DNA of 64,000 nucleotides from Anabaena sp. WA102 (GCF_001277295.1 NZ_CP011456.1:930001-994000), one strand, 5' to 3'; shown: positions 51,197-60,143, counted from the first letter of the stretch. A program made the numbers and translations. The notes: generated by a model from the letters alone, not told the origin.

Positions 51197-51466
51197 ATGA
51201 CACTCGCAAAACAAAAAATTAGCAGTGAAAACTCAACGCTTAATCAGTTACTAATAGAATTACAAGAAGAATGCCAAAATGTGATTTCTTTGGTTAACCA
51301 ATTACAACTTTCTGAATTGAGCGATGCCTCCGGCGAGCGCAGCTATCGCCAAAAAGATAAAATTCTCTCAGAATTGCTGGTAGCTTCTATTCATTTGCAT
51401 TCCCATTGTGATGAAGATTGGCAAAATTTGATTTCTGATGAGTTGGAAACTTTAGCAGATGATTAA
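51197..51466 (+). CDS. Paralogue of the 46553 protein with a 7-residue insertion
   Basis: 89 residues, nearly identical to the 82-residue protein at 46553 apart from ASGERSY inserted after LSELSD. The extra 21 bases at 51326-51346 split GCGATCGCC. The HLHSHCDEDW cluster is unchanged. Part of a duplicated segment (about 46533-46934 and 51176-51598). Confidence 0.65.
   Translation: MTLAKQKISSENSTLNQLLIELQEECQNVISLVNQLQLSELSDASGERSYRQKDKILSELLVASIHLHSHCDEDWQNLISDELETLADD
51326..51346 (+). repeat. 21-bp insertion inside a coding region at a HIP1-like site
   Basis: GCGAT, then the unit GCCTCCGGCGAGCGCAGCTA plus T, then CGCC. The paralogue at 46677-46685 has the uninterrupted GCGATCGCC. The insert keeps the frame and adds seven residues. 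The related 21-mers at 31154 and 31775 end the same way (CGCTAT, then CGC). Confidence 0.85.
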
Positions 51467-51501
51467 TGGAGAAAATCTTATGAATATGAAGAGGTGCAAA
51501 A

Positions 51502-51612
51502 ATGATAAAATTACATCCTGATTTTTTAACTAAAAATGGTCAAAACCAATTTGCTATATTACCTTATGAGGAATTTTTGAAGATTAAGGAATTGTTAGTA
51601 TATTTCACCTGA
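51502..51612 (+). pseudogene. Truncated copy of the 46837 antitoxin-like gene
   Basis: Starts MIKLHPDFLTKNGQNQFAIL, then PYEEFLKIKELLVYFT, and stops after 36 residues. Homology to the 67-residue gene at 46837 ends at KELL; the acidic tail is missing. After the break comes CACCTGAATGTCA, similar to the junction in the acnB direct repeats. Confidence 0.75.
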
Positions 51613-51629
51613 ATGTCAATTATTAATAG

Positions 51630-51842
51630 GTGAACAAAATCATGTTAAAAACATTTAACGCTATTTTGAAAAACAATTCTATTGAATGGATTGATAAAGC
51701 TCCCGAAATGAACTTAGATGGTTCATTTCAAGTGCAGGTTACTTTTTTAGAACAAACATCAACCACCGCAACTAAATCTAATGGACAAAAAATGGCGGAA
51801 GCATTAAGAAAAATCTCAATTGAGATGAGGTATTGCTCTTAA
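51630..51842 (+). pseudogene. Truncated antitoxin-like small protein
   Basis: A frame of 70 residues; MLKTFNAILKNNSIEWIDKA at 51642 is the likely start. The N-terminal half resembles cyanobacterial VapB-like antitoxins (strand MLKTFNAILKNNSIEW, then QVQVTFLEQ). After QKMAEALRKIS the sequence ends early with IEMRYCS, and no toxin gene follows. It is probably a relic. Confidence 0.5.
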
Positions 51843-51984
51843 TATTCCAAAACTGGTATATGCTAACCATATTCATCAATTTTTTGAAAAATTGGTTTTC
51901 AGCAAAGGCTAAAAGTTCAGCATGGCAATACTTTTAGCTTTTTTACAATTTCCTCAGCGTACGATTCTCCCGTTTTGGCACAGT

Positions 51985-53136
51985 CTAGCCTATTACAGAG
52001 AACTTAGCGTGAACAACAATATCATTGAAATCCAAATCACCACCATTAGGTAAATCTTCAAAGCCCCACATATTATCACCCAAAGAAAGAACATGATCTT
52101 TCTTGTCGGGATTAGCGCCCAAGAAAGCAAAGTAAACAGGTACGCCCGTATTACCTAAAGCACCATCCACTTGTTTGCTGTCGTAAGCAGCATACATCTC
52201 ACTGCTGCTGCTATAAATGACGGGATTGATCTTGACATCAAAGACCTTGAGGGCATCTTCTAGGTTTTGTAAGGCTGTAGTTCCTGCAACTACACCAATT
52301 GTGCGACCGTTGAGCAGAGGTAAAGCAGTAATACCACTATCTAATCGTGTCAAAAGTCCCTGTTCGGTGTAGAGATAAATGGGACTGTAGTCAACACCCA
52401 ATTTGGCATCACGCATCAGGTTTTGGGTATATGCACCAGCAGAAACATCGACTTTACCATTAGCAGTATTAGCAAAACCATCGTTAAATTGCTGAGACAC
52501 AAATTCAATCTTGCTGGCATCGCCAAATACTGCTACTGCGATCGCTCGACCTAAGTCAATATCAAAACCTTGGTAAGTACCATCATTGTTCTTCTCAACA
52601 AAACCTGGGAATGTAGAGCTTTCTGGGATACCAAATTTGAGAACTCCGCGCTGTTGAATCTTTGCAAGCAGATTGTGTTGATCATTATTAATTAATTGGA
52701 TATCTTGGGTGACACCGGAGAAGGGTGGAGAATACATTAAGCCATCGTCTGTCCACAGGAGATTGAGATCGCGCTCTAAGTTGGAGAAATGACGGTCATA
52801 AATTTCCCCATAGTTACCAACTTGCTTGATAATTTGCACCACAAAATCATTGCGGATACCTAATGCTTTTCCTAGTTCATCTTGCAAACCTAAGAAGCGA
52901 CGAATCGCCGGTGAAGCATCATTCTTGGTATCAGTATCAGTATTCTCGGCAATAATTTGGTCAATGTTTTCGGAAGTAATACCAAATTCTTCTGCTTGAA
53001 TGGTGGCATAAGTCACCCAACGCACCACATCAGCCCATTCTGATTCATTTTCTGGCAATACCAAAGAAATTGGTTCTTGAGAAAATTCTACGTCGAGGAT
53101 TGGCTTGAGGTGCATCAACAATCTGAATAATTTCAC
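51985..53136 (-). CDS. Solute-binding (SBP_bac_3) domain with DUF4114-type C-terminal end
   Basis: A 383-residue frame. Residues about 160-345 are an amino-acid-type periplasmic binding domain: GVLKFGIPESSTFPGFVEKN, YQGFDIDLGRAIAVAVFGDA, NTANGKVDVSAGAYTQNLM and GRTIGVVAGTTALQNLEDAL. The last 25 residues (WGFEDLPNGGDLDFNDIVVH) match the DUF4114 motif of cyanobacterial surface proteins. No signal peptide is seen. Upstream (53137-53258) another frame reads EIPYHGVDNLNDFTFLSGIL, DFQGKNLALIQNNGATYSFF and SEIIQIVDAPQA, which would join here at PILDVEFSQEPIS but for a frameshift. This is therefore the 3' part of a broken larger gene, though it may still be expressed. Confidence 0.6.
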   Translation of the reverse strand: MKLFRLLMHLKPILDVEFSQEPISLVLPENESEWADVVRWVTYATIQAEEFGITSENIDQIIAENTDTDTKNDASPAIRRFLGLQDELGKALGIRNDFVVQIIKQVGNYGEIYDRHFSNLERDLNLLWTDDGLMYSPPFSGVTQDIQLINNDQHNLLAKIQQRGVLKFGIPESSTFPGFVEKNNDGTYQGFDIDLGRAIAVAVFGDASKIEFVSQQFNDGFANTANGKVDVSAGAYTQNLMRDAKLGVDYSPIYLYTEQGLLTRLDSGITALPLLNGRTIGVVAGTTALQNLEDALKVFDVKINPVIYSSSSEMYAAYDSKQVDGALGNTGVPVYFAFLGANPDKKDHVLSLGDNMWGFEDLPNGGDLDFNDIVVHAKFSVIG

Positions 53137-53290
53137 TCAGGTTCGGGAAGAATGAGTAAGTTGCCCCATTATTTTGGATCAGTGCCAGATTCTTGCCTTG
53201 GAAATCTAAGATGCCACTGAGGAAAGTAAAATCATTGAGGTTATCAACACCGTGGTAGGGAATTTCCGGCTTTGGTAATTAACCAATTTT

Positions 53291-53533
53291 TTAAATCGGT
53301 AATAGGTAGTTTATCTGCATCGCACTCAAGCTACCGATAATTTTTGCTACATCTGCGGGCAGTAATTCTGTAGCTTTTTCTTTTGCCCACTTTGCTAATT
53401 CTTCTTTGGGTAAGCGATCGCTCTTTAATAGATACTGTGTCTTGAGTCCTGTACCTGGTTTGGGATTAATAATGGTAATGCTGGGATTGGTGACAGGTAA
53501 GTTCAACCCTTTGAAGAAACTAACATCTGACAT
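53291..53533 (-). pseudogene. Fragment of unknown protein in the broken surface-protein region
   Basis: An 80-residue frame: FFKGLNLPVTNPSITIINPK, LKTQYLLKSDRLPKEELAKW and PADVAKIIGSLSAMQINYLL. I do not recognise it. It lies between the ISL3 fragment and the solute-binding part and has no clear start of its own. Confidence 0.35.
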
Positions 53534-55325
53534 TCTTCCTGTTCCCAGTTAAGAGTTCCCTGTTCCCTCCAGTTTAGCATACTAAGTCCGGTAGAGCCGC
53601 TTTTATTTAATCCTGCTAATATTCGGTCTCGCTCTGATTTATTATCTAAAGACGTGGCGGCTCTTTTTTCAGATTTACGCATAGCATCTAATTCATCATT
53701 TACTTGTTTCATTACGTGAAATCTATCAGCAGTTATATTTGCATTTGGCATTAATTCTTCTACTAAACTTTTATAAGGAGACCAGAGATCCATGCTCACT
53801 TCAACTATTTGTTCAATGTTAACTAATTGGTCATTTTGGTCAACAATGAATACTTGCGATTGATAAAGACCACTATCTTCTATAGTGATATCGGCAGTAA
53901 TGTTGTTAACAATCTGACCATTTTGTTTTAACCGGAAATTGGAAATATCTTTATTATTAGTGACATCCAGATCAAAATAATAGGGTTGAATGTCTATTCT
54001 TAAATTTTCCGCGTTTTCTTTAATGGCATCTGGTAATGCCATAAAGTAAATTCTAATTTTATTTTGGTCAACTACTGTATTACCGGGAATCTTTAACTCT
54101 TCAATTTGGGGGATGATAATCCCATTTTGTTGGGTATCGGGTTTAAAGGAAACTTTGCGATATTGGGAATTGAGATAATCAACTCCTTGAATTACATTTT
54201 CTCCAGCTGTAATAGTGTATTTTACCCACAGTCCCAAAGAGTTGAGAATGGATTTATCTGATTTTAATTCAATATAACCAATGGAGTAAGCATCTTCTTG
54301 GTCGGATAACAATGCCCCATATTCTTTAGCGTTTCTAACTGTTACCAGTTCTAAAGTGGGTTCATTATCTTCTATAGAGACTGTCGCAGACTGTTTTTGA
54401 GTATCTACCTGATAAAACTGATTGTTCTCAGTACCACTCCCGTTTGTCGGTTGTACCAGCCGAACAGTGACAGATTCGGTATTTTCTGCAACATCATCAT
54501 CAATAGGTTCTACACCAATAATAATGGCTTTATCACTTTGCCCAGTATTAGCCTGAACAGTAATTTCGTTTCCAGTAAAGTATTCTTTCTTGCTATGGTC
54601 TGCATAACGCCAATAAAAGAGATAATCTGCACCTTTAGTGGTATTAATATGATTACTACGTATAGTGTTTGTTCCAGTTGTTTTGACGTATTTATTAGGA
54701 TCTGAAGCATTTTTGTCAGTAACAGGATCTAAATTCAGTTTTAAGGTAAACTCCTTTCGTCTTTGTCGGTCAAAAATAAGTTTAAATTCGGCATTCTTGC
54801 CTCTGTCTTCTGAGGCAAAATGCCTGCATAAGCTTGTTGTCCTTCCGAGGAAATAGCAATCCCAGATTCAATATTTCCAGTGGCAAATTCTAAATCCCAA
54901 TCTCCGCCTAACAGTGCATTACCTGTAATATCTACGGAGGCGGCAACATCTGTTCCTGTGAATATACTTAAATCCCTTAAAAACTCCTGACCCTGACCAA
55001 AACCGACACTACAGCCAAACAGTAAAATATCTGCTTCTGCTGTTAATGCCTTACGCCATTGTTGTAATTGCTCACGATAGGCTTGGATACTGTCGCGGTT
55101 TAGCCGAGTTGTTCCCATCTGAATTTGTCCCTCACTACCGTGAGAGATAATTTGCACACTAGTAATATTTTGTCGCTCCTTAAGAGTATTGGTGATTTGC
55201 TCTATTCCGTCTTGGTCTGAGTTGATGATCAAGATTTCTGTATCGGGCCGAACTTGTTTGAGCAGGTCTTGATAGTTAGCAACAACCTGAGCATCAACAA
55301 AAACAATGGTGGTGGTGGGTGTGTT
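53503..55325 (-). pseudogene. Broken DUF4347/Calx-beta-like surface protein with an ISL3 transposase fragment
   Basis: Read on the minus strand from about 55325: a DUF4347 domain (TIVFVDAQVVANYQDLLKQV, then ITSVQIISHGSEGQIQMG and ILLFGCSVGFGQGQ), no start codon visible at its head; a frameshift near 54815, where QKTE should continue into NAEFKLIFDRQRRKEFTLKL; then a long Calx-beta-like region (ADYLFYWRYADHSKKEYFTG, DVAENTESVTVRLVQPTNGS, ATVSIEDNEPTLELVTVRNA). After DQLVNIEQIVE it runs in frame into an ISL3 transposase piece (VSMDLWSPYKSLVEELMPNA, ADRFHVMKQVNDELDAMRK). Together with 51985-53258 it is the wreck of a large secreted or surface protein. Confidence 0.75.
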
Positions 55326-55614
55326 TGTTAATTTAGTGGAAAATCCTGAAGATTATCCTTTTTTATGGGAAGAATTTTAGTTAAAATAATTTAACTCTGA
55401 ATTGTGGAACAGGCATCCTGCCTGTTATCTTCTGAAAGTAATTCACACTAATCATTTGATATAATTAATTTTTCAAACTTTCACAGGTTGATTTTAGCAG
55501 GTTCACAGGCTAGAAGCCTGTGCCACTTAAACCTCATGCTACTGAAGAACTGTACCTTTATGACCCCAATGGGTTTATGATTAGAATTCGTTGTAATCCT
55601 AATTAACTCCAAAT
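55326..55614. other. Intergenic palindromes and a short coding relic
   Basis: Inverted repeats GGAACAGGCATCCTGCCTGTT (about 55404) and CACAGGCTAGAAGCCTGTGC (55502-55521). The + frame at 55522-55605 reads PHATEELYLYDPNGFMIRIR and then stops; it looks like the C-terminal end of a lost gene that I cannot name. Confidence 0.45.
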
Positions 55615-55908
55615 ATGGAAAAAGTTTTAAAAGTCATTGCAGACGTAATTACTAACCCCCCAATTCCCCATGAACCCCATAAACAATCCTTAAAAAATTG
55701 GGCGATGTATTGCTTACGGGATAGAGGTTTTATAGTTGTTTTTGCCCAAAATGCTGACTTTGCAGTGCAGTTTAAAAACGGTGACAAATTCTATTTTAAA
55801 GTTACCAATCAAGCTGATGATTTAGCTAATGATATCAACTGGATAGTTTGGGATGGTGTGAATAAAACCACCAGTTTGATTCCTCAATTATCCAGTTATC
55901 ATCAATAA
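55615..55908 (+). CDS. Small conserved-looking protein, unknown
   Basis: 97 residues: MEKVLKVIADVITNPPIPHE, then PHKQSLKNWAMYCLRDRGFI and VVFAQNADFAVQFKNGDKFY. It looks like a compact alpha/beta protein of the type encoded in cyanobacterial accessory regions. No family is recognised. It converges on acs with 49 bases between stops. Confidence 0.55.
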   Translation: MEKVLKVIADVITNPPIPHEPHKQSLKNWAMYCLRDRGFIVVFAQNADFAVQFKNGDKFYFKVTNQADDLANDINWIVWDGVNKTTSLIPQLSSYHQ

Positions 55909-55957
55909 CTGTAGGGTGGGCAAAATTGCCCACCCCATACAGATTTTACACAGTTAC

Positions 55958-57928
55958 TTAATTTTCTTCCCGTAACTTATCCAAAACACCGCGATCCTCC
56001 AAAGTTGAAGTATCGCCCGACACCTCCTGACCCGCTACCAGATTCCGCAACAACCGCCGCATAATCTTCCCAGACCGGGTCTTTGGTAAAGCATCAGTAA
56101 ACCTGATTTCACCAGGACGAGCGATCGCCCCAATCTCATTAACAACGTGCTTCTTCAGTTCCTTACTCAACTCCTCACTGGCTTGATAAGTTCCCTCCAA
56201 AGTTACAAAAGCCACAACTTCCTCACCCTTCAATTCATCCGGTTTACCCACCACAGCAGCCTCAGCTACCGCCGGATGAGACACCAGCGCAGATTCTACT
56301 TCCATCGTCCCTAAGCGGTGTCCAGAGACATTCAGGACATCATCCACGCGCCCCATTACCCAGAAATAGCCGTCCTCATCCTTTCTGGCACCATCGCCGG
56401 CAAAATACGTATAATTACCATCAATGGGCGGAATATGTTCCCAGTAAGTCCGGCGGAAGCGATCAGGATCACCGTACACAGTCCGCATCATTCCCGGCCA
56501 AGGATGACGAATTGCTAAATAACCACCTTCGTTATCAGGGACAGTATTTCCTTCTAAATCTACCACATCCGCAATAATACCGGGGAAAGGCAGGGTAGCT
56601 GAACCGGGTTTAGTGGCAATTGCCCCAGGTAGAGGTGTAATCATAATCCCACCTGTCTCCGTTTGCCACCAAGTATCCACAATTGGACAGCGTTCACCAC
56701 CAATGATTTTGTGATACCACATCCAAGCTTCGGGGTTAATGGGTTCACCCACACTTCCCAGTAATCGTAGGGAAGAAAGATTACGTTTGTTAGGATGGTG
56801 TTCACCCATTTTGATAAAGGCGCGAATTGCGGTTGGTGCGGTATAAAAAATATTAACGCCGTATTTCTCAATTACATCCCAGAAACATCCAGGATTAGAA
56901 GCACGGGGCGCACCTTCATACATGAGAGTAGTTGCACCGTTGGAAAGAGGTCCATAAACAATATAGCTGTGTCCAGTAATCCAACCGACATCGGCAGTAC
57001 ACCAATATACATCTGTATCTTGGAGATCAAAAATCCATTTGGTGGTGATATGGCTGTATAAGTTATAACCACCTGTGGTATGAACTACCCCCTTCGGTTT
57101 GCCTGTACTACCGGAAGTGTAGAGAACAAACAGCATATCTTCACTGTCCATTGGTTCTGCGGGACAATCAGCGGAAACGCCTTTTTGTAAATCGTGCCAC
57201 CAATGGTCACGCCCTGCTGTCATGTGAGTTGTTTGATTTGTGCGCTTGACAACTAGCACATCTGTAATGCTGGGAACTGCATTATTTTCTAAAGCTTTGT
57301 CTACCTGTTCTTTGAGGGGGACAATCGCATCCTTGCGCCAACCACCATCGGCTGTGATCACTAACTTAGCTTCGGCATCATTTAAGCGATCGCGCAAAGC
57401 TTCAGCACTAAAACCACCAAAAATAACGCTATGAGGTGCGCCAATTCTCGCACAGGCTAACATGGCAATGGCAGCTTCGGGAATCATTGGCATATAAATA
57501 CCAATGCGATCGCCTTTTTTTGCCCCCAACTGCTTCAACACATTCGCAAACTGGCATACTTCCCGATGCAATTGAGCATAAGTCAGCGTCCGTGAATCTC
57601 CCGGTTCACCTTCCCAAATCAACGCCGCCTTATTTTTCCGCCAAGTAGTGAGATGTCTGTCAAGACAGTTGTAAGAAATATTAATCTTACCGTTGACAAA
57701 CCACTTAGCAAAAGGTGGTTGCCAATCTAGGACGGTATCCCATTTTTGAAACCAATCTAACTCAGTTTCTGCTAATTCTGCCCAAAATTGCTGAGGATCA
57801 GCCTTAGCTTGATCATAAAGACGCTGATAATCTGCTAAACTTTTGATTTGGGCGTTTTCTGAAAAATCACTGGTAGGCGGAAATAGCCGCTTTTCCTGTA
57901 AAATGGATTCTATAGTTGGTTGAGACAT
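55958..57928 (-). CDS. acs: Acetyl-CoA synthetase (AMP-forming)
   Basis: 656 residues from ATG 57928 (MSQPTIESILQEKRLFPPTS); a GTG at 57955 would add nine. It activates acetate with ATP and CoA via acetyl-AMP. Motifs are the phosphate loop LFVLYTSGSTGKPKGVVHTT, WWQTETGGIMITPLPG, YFAGDGARKDEDGYFWVMGR, VDDVLNVSGHRLGTMEVESA and the acetylatable lysine in LPKTRSGKIMRRLLRN. The length and full set of motifs indicate a functional enzyme. It is monocistronic. Confidence 0.96.
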   Translation of the reverse strand: MSQPTIESILQEKRLFPPTSDFSENAQIKSLADYQRLYDQAKADPQQFWAELAETELDWFQKWDTVLDWQPPFAKWFVNGKINISYNCLDRHLTTWRKNKAALIWEGEPGDSRTLTYAQLHREVCQFANVLKQLGAKKGDRIGIYMPMIPEAAIAMLACARIGAPHSVIFGGFSAEALRDRLNDAEAKLVITADGGWRKDAIVPLKEQVDKALENNAVPSITDVLVVKRTNQTTHMTAGRDHWWHDLQKGVSADCPAEPMDSEDMLFVLYTSGSTGKPKGVVHTTGGYNLYSHITTKWIFDLQDTDVYWCTADVGWITGHSYIVYGPLSNGATTLMYEGAPRASNPGCFWDVIEKYGVNIFYTAPTAIRAFIKMGEHHPNKRNLSSLRLLGSVGEPINPEAWMWYHKIIGGERCPIVDTWWQTETGGIMITPLPGAIATKPGSATLPFPGIIADVVDLEGNTVPDNEGGYLAIRHPWPGMMRTVYGDPDRFRRTYWEHIPPIDGNYTYFAGDGARKDEDGYFWVMGRVDDVLNVSGHRLGTMEVESALVSHPAVAEAAVVGKPDELKGEEVVAFVTLEGTYQASEELSKELKKHVVNEIGAIARPGEIRFTDALPKTRSGKIMRRLLRNLVAGQEVSGDTSTLEDRGVLDKLREEN

Positions 57929-58198
57929 AGTGATGGATGTAAACGATATTGTCACTGAAAACTATTTTTAACGAAGTTGTGCCAAAAAACTTGAGATTTT
58001 CATAAAATTGCCTCAAGTGTAAAGATTATTTACTGATATGCTAATCTAGTCCTACTCTAATACGACAATTAACTAATGCTGAATTGTTCAGTACGCCGTA
58101 AGATAAAATAATTATAATGTTTTTAACAACCTTATTTACCGATTTAGTAGGATATAAATCCTTAGATGTCATGTTAGTATTTTACAACAGGGTATAGT

Positions 58199-58891
58199 TT
58201 GGAAGCCAAGGAAATTAAAGATAGACTCAATTTATTAATCGAGCAAGCCGCTGAAATAGATCCGAATCTCACGGCAAAACTAAGAGATATCAACCGTTGG
58301 ATTAAACATATCAAGCTTGGTTCGCTGATATCCAAACCCATCGTTGTCGCTTTTTTATTAGAAGTAATTACGGACTCTAGGGTTTGGTTAGCAATTAAAT
58401 CTTTACCTTCGGAGGAAGACAAAAGATTACAGTTTGAGCAAATGACCGCCAATGAAAGGTATTGGTACGGTTATCTGTTCCCTAAATGGATTAATGCCAC
58501 AGACACCAAATTTTATATTTGGAAGAAAAAAATGATGGCGGGGGAGTTTAATCAGGCTGATAGTGATATCATTAAATATATAGCTCAGGATGTTGTTCAC
58601 CGGGAAGGTGATTTTTGGCGGCGTTATATAGCTGACCTTTCCATGGCGACAGACCTGATTGTTAGCAATCATCAAAATAAACCACTCTGTATTCAAGTTA
58701 CCAGTGTCAGTGAAGAATTTCATAACACAAAGTATCAAAAGTGGCAAAATTCACTGCAATTGTGGGAAATAGAAAGAGGATTATTCTTGAGTTACAATCC
58801 CCAAGATAATGATTTTATCCATCAGTTAGTCAATGTTGCACTGTATAACAGTGATCATCTTGCGGAAGGGAAGTATGTGAATTTTTCCTGA
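58199..58891 (+). CDS. Unknown protein with nuclease-like C-terminal segment
   Basis: 230 residues from TTG 58199; an in-frame stop lies 22 bases upstream and no ATG is available until the middle, so TTG is the likely start. The N-terminal part is helical (EIKDRLNLLIEQAAEIDPNL, LRDINRWIKHIKLGSLI). The C-terminal part has DFWRRYIADLSMATDLIVSN followed by KPLCIQVTSVSEEFHNTKYQ, a D-x(n)-Q-x-T strand pair reminiscent of degenerate PD-(D/E)XK cores, and LQLWEIERGLFLSYNPQDND. I do not recognise the family. The next gene follows by 66 bases. Confidence 0.55.
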   Translation: MEAKEIKDRLNLLIEQAAEIDPNLTAKLRDINRWIKHIKLGSLISKPIVVAFLLEVITDSRVWLAIKSLPSEEDKRLQFEQMTANERYWYGYLFPKWINATDTKFYIWKKKMMAGEFNQADSDIIKYIAQDVVHREGDFWRRYIADLSMATDLIVSNHQNKPLCIQVTSVSEEFHNTKYQKWQNSLQLWEIERGLFLSYNPQDNDFIHQLVNVALYNSDHLAEGKYVNFS

Positions 58892-58957
58892 TTCCCGAAT
58901 ATTGAAATCGAAATCTGTGTCCTAGCTAACATCATTAATCCGCTGAAAACACCATTT

Positions 58958-59398
58958 ATGGTTAACCAACAACAGACTAATAATAGCGCTCAACTCGAAA
59001 ACCTAACGGAAGCGTTAGCAGCAGCCCGGAGTATGCAGCAAGATTGGTTAAATTATGGACTAAATTTTGTTCATATTTATGTAGAAGATGTGGAAGGTGA
59101 TTGGCTAGAAACTTGGGGTGATGATGAAATATCTAATCCTTTATTTGATGGGATTAAAGACTTTTTAGTTAGTGATGATGATGTCGCCATCAAAATAAGA
59201 AAGTATGTAGGAGACACATCCTTGTTTGATTTAGCAGTAGATTTAGAAGAATGTTTGAGAATTTCTCGAGACAATGACAAAACATCAGCTGTAAAAGATA
59301 TATTAGTAAGTAATATTGATCTGAATATTGATGATCTGGAATTATTGGATTTAGCGAATGATTTTGTAGATAAGTGTTGTTGTCGCTTGCCAGATTAA
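58958..59398 (+). CDS. Acidic protein, unknown; partner of the 58199 gene
   Basis: 146 residues, very acidic (GDWLETWGDDEISNPLFDGI, DLAVDLEECLRISRDNDKTS, NIDLNIDDLELLDLANDFVD), mostly helical, ending DKCCCRLPD. It follows the 58199 gene on the same strand. The acidity could suit a DNA mimic or inhibitor of the neighbour; this is only a guess. A hairpin AAACCCTT/AAGGGTTT lies 43 bases after the stop. Confidence 0.55.
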   Translation: MVNQQQTNNSAQLENLTEALAAARSMQQDWLNYGLNFVHIYVEDVEGDWLETWGDDEISNPLFDGIKDFLVSDDDVAIKIRKYVGDTSLFDLAVDLEECLRISRDNDKTSAVKDILVSNIDLNIDDLELLDLANDFVDKCCCRLPD

Positions 59399-59603
59399 AT
59401 GGCCACTTGAAAAATTAATGTCCACAAATATATTAAGCCCTAAACCCTTGCTATATAAGGGTTTTGACAAAATAACTGTCCGAGTTTAAAAACTTCACAA
59501 ATTAGTTGTCCTATCTTGAAAATCTCTATTTCTCCAACCTTGACTTTATACTCAAAACGGCTAGAAGCTGGACTTTTTTATCATACAAAGAACAAGTTCA
59601 AAG

Positions 59604-59660
59604 CCTCTCTTCTCCCCCTGCTTGCCTTCACCCGTCATTTTCGGGTTGACAGACTACTAG
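59604..59660 (+). mobile_element. MITE-like element family 2, 3' half
   Basis: GCCTCTCTTCTCCCCCTGCT to GGGTTGACAGACTACTAG, matching the right half of the complete copy that starts eight bases later. The complete copy therefore sits directly beside a half copy. Confidence 0.8.
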
Positions 59661-59667
59661 CAACGCC

Positions 59668-59800
59668 CTAGTAGTTCGTCAAATTTATTTTGACGGGTAA
59701 ATGATCGGAAAAAACTTCTGTTCTTCCCTCCCCTGCCCCCCTGCCTCTCTTCTCCCCCTGCTTGCCTTCACCTGTCATTTTCGGGTTGACAGACTACTAG
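59668..59800 (+). mobile_element. MITE-like element family 2, complete copy (133 bp)
   Basis: Same ends as 36951-37083 (CTAGTAGTTCGTCAAATTTA; GGTTGACAGACTACTAG), with very few differences. It lies between the third and fourth TTGACAAATTA-type motifs. Confidence 0.85.
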
Positions 59801-59948
59801 CTTTGTTAGCACAAACAATCAACGTAACTGTTCTATCTTGACTAATTAATTTAGAAAATTTAGGATATACTATTTTTTCAAGCATAATGCAGTCAGTTAA
59901 GACGCATATTTTTGTGACTTCTAATTGAGTTTTCACTCCTTTTTACTT

Positions 59949-60143
59949 ATGACAATTAAACTCACTATTCCTGGAATGGCTTGTTCTGCTTGTGCTAGTA
60001 ATATAACCAAGGCAGTTATAACCATTGACGCTAATGCTATTGTGGAAGCTGATACTAAAACCAAGTTTGTCAATGTAGAAACTCAAGCTTCAGAATCTGT
60101 TATTAGAGAAGCTTTAATTGCTGCTGGTTATCCACCTTCTTAG
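59949..60143 (+). CDS. Heavy-metal-associated (CopZ-like) protein
   Basis: 64 residues from ATG 59949 (MTIKLTIPGMACSACASNIT); a frame start at 59925 adds eight unlikely residues. The GMxCxxC metal motif is intact (GMACSACASN), with the usual ferredoxin-like order ending VIREALIAAGYPPS. It probably binds Cu(I) as a chaperone. No P-type ATPase gene is near; it stands alone among repeats. Confidence 0.85.
   Translation: MTIKLTIPGMACSACASNITKAVITIDANAIVEADTKTKFVNVETQASESVIREALIAAGYPPS

Larger units (their letters stand above)
59405..59840 (+). mobile_element. Possible Tn7-like transposon end remnant, split by a family 2 element
   Basis: Four related motifs: TTGAAAAATTAATGTCC (59407-59423), TTGACAAAATAACTGTCC (59464-59481), TTCACAAATTAGTTGTCC (59494-59511) and CAATCAACGTAACTGTTC (about 59816-59833). 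The last two are each followed by TATCTTGA. Such TTGACAAATTAnnTGTC arrays mark TnsB-binding sites at ends of cyanobacterial Tn7-like/CAST elements. No tns genes lie in the window. Confidence 0.35.

Noticed and set aside
54397..54710. Frames over the Calx-beta-like region
   Set aside because: The minus-strand frame that continues from 54312 gives conserved Calx-beta-like residues; these are shadows of it.
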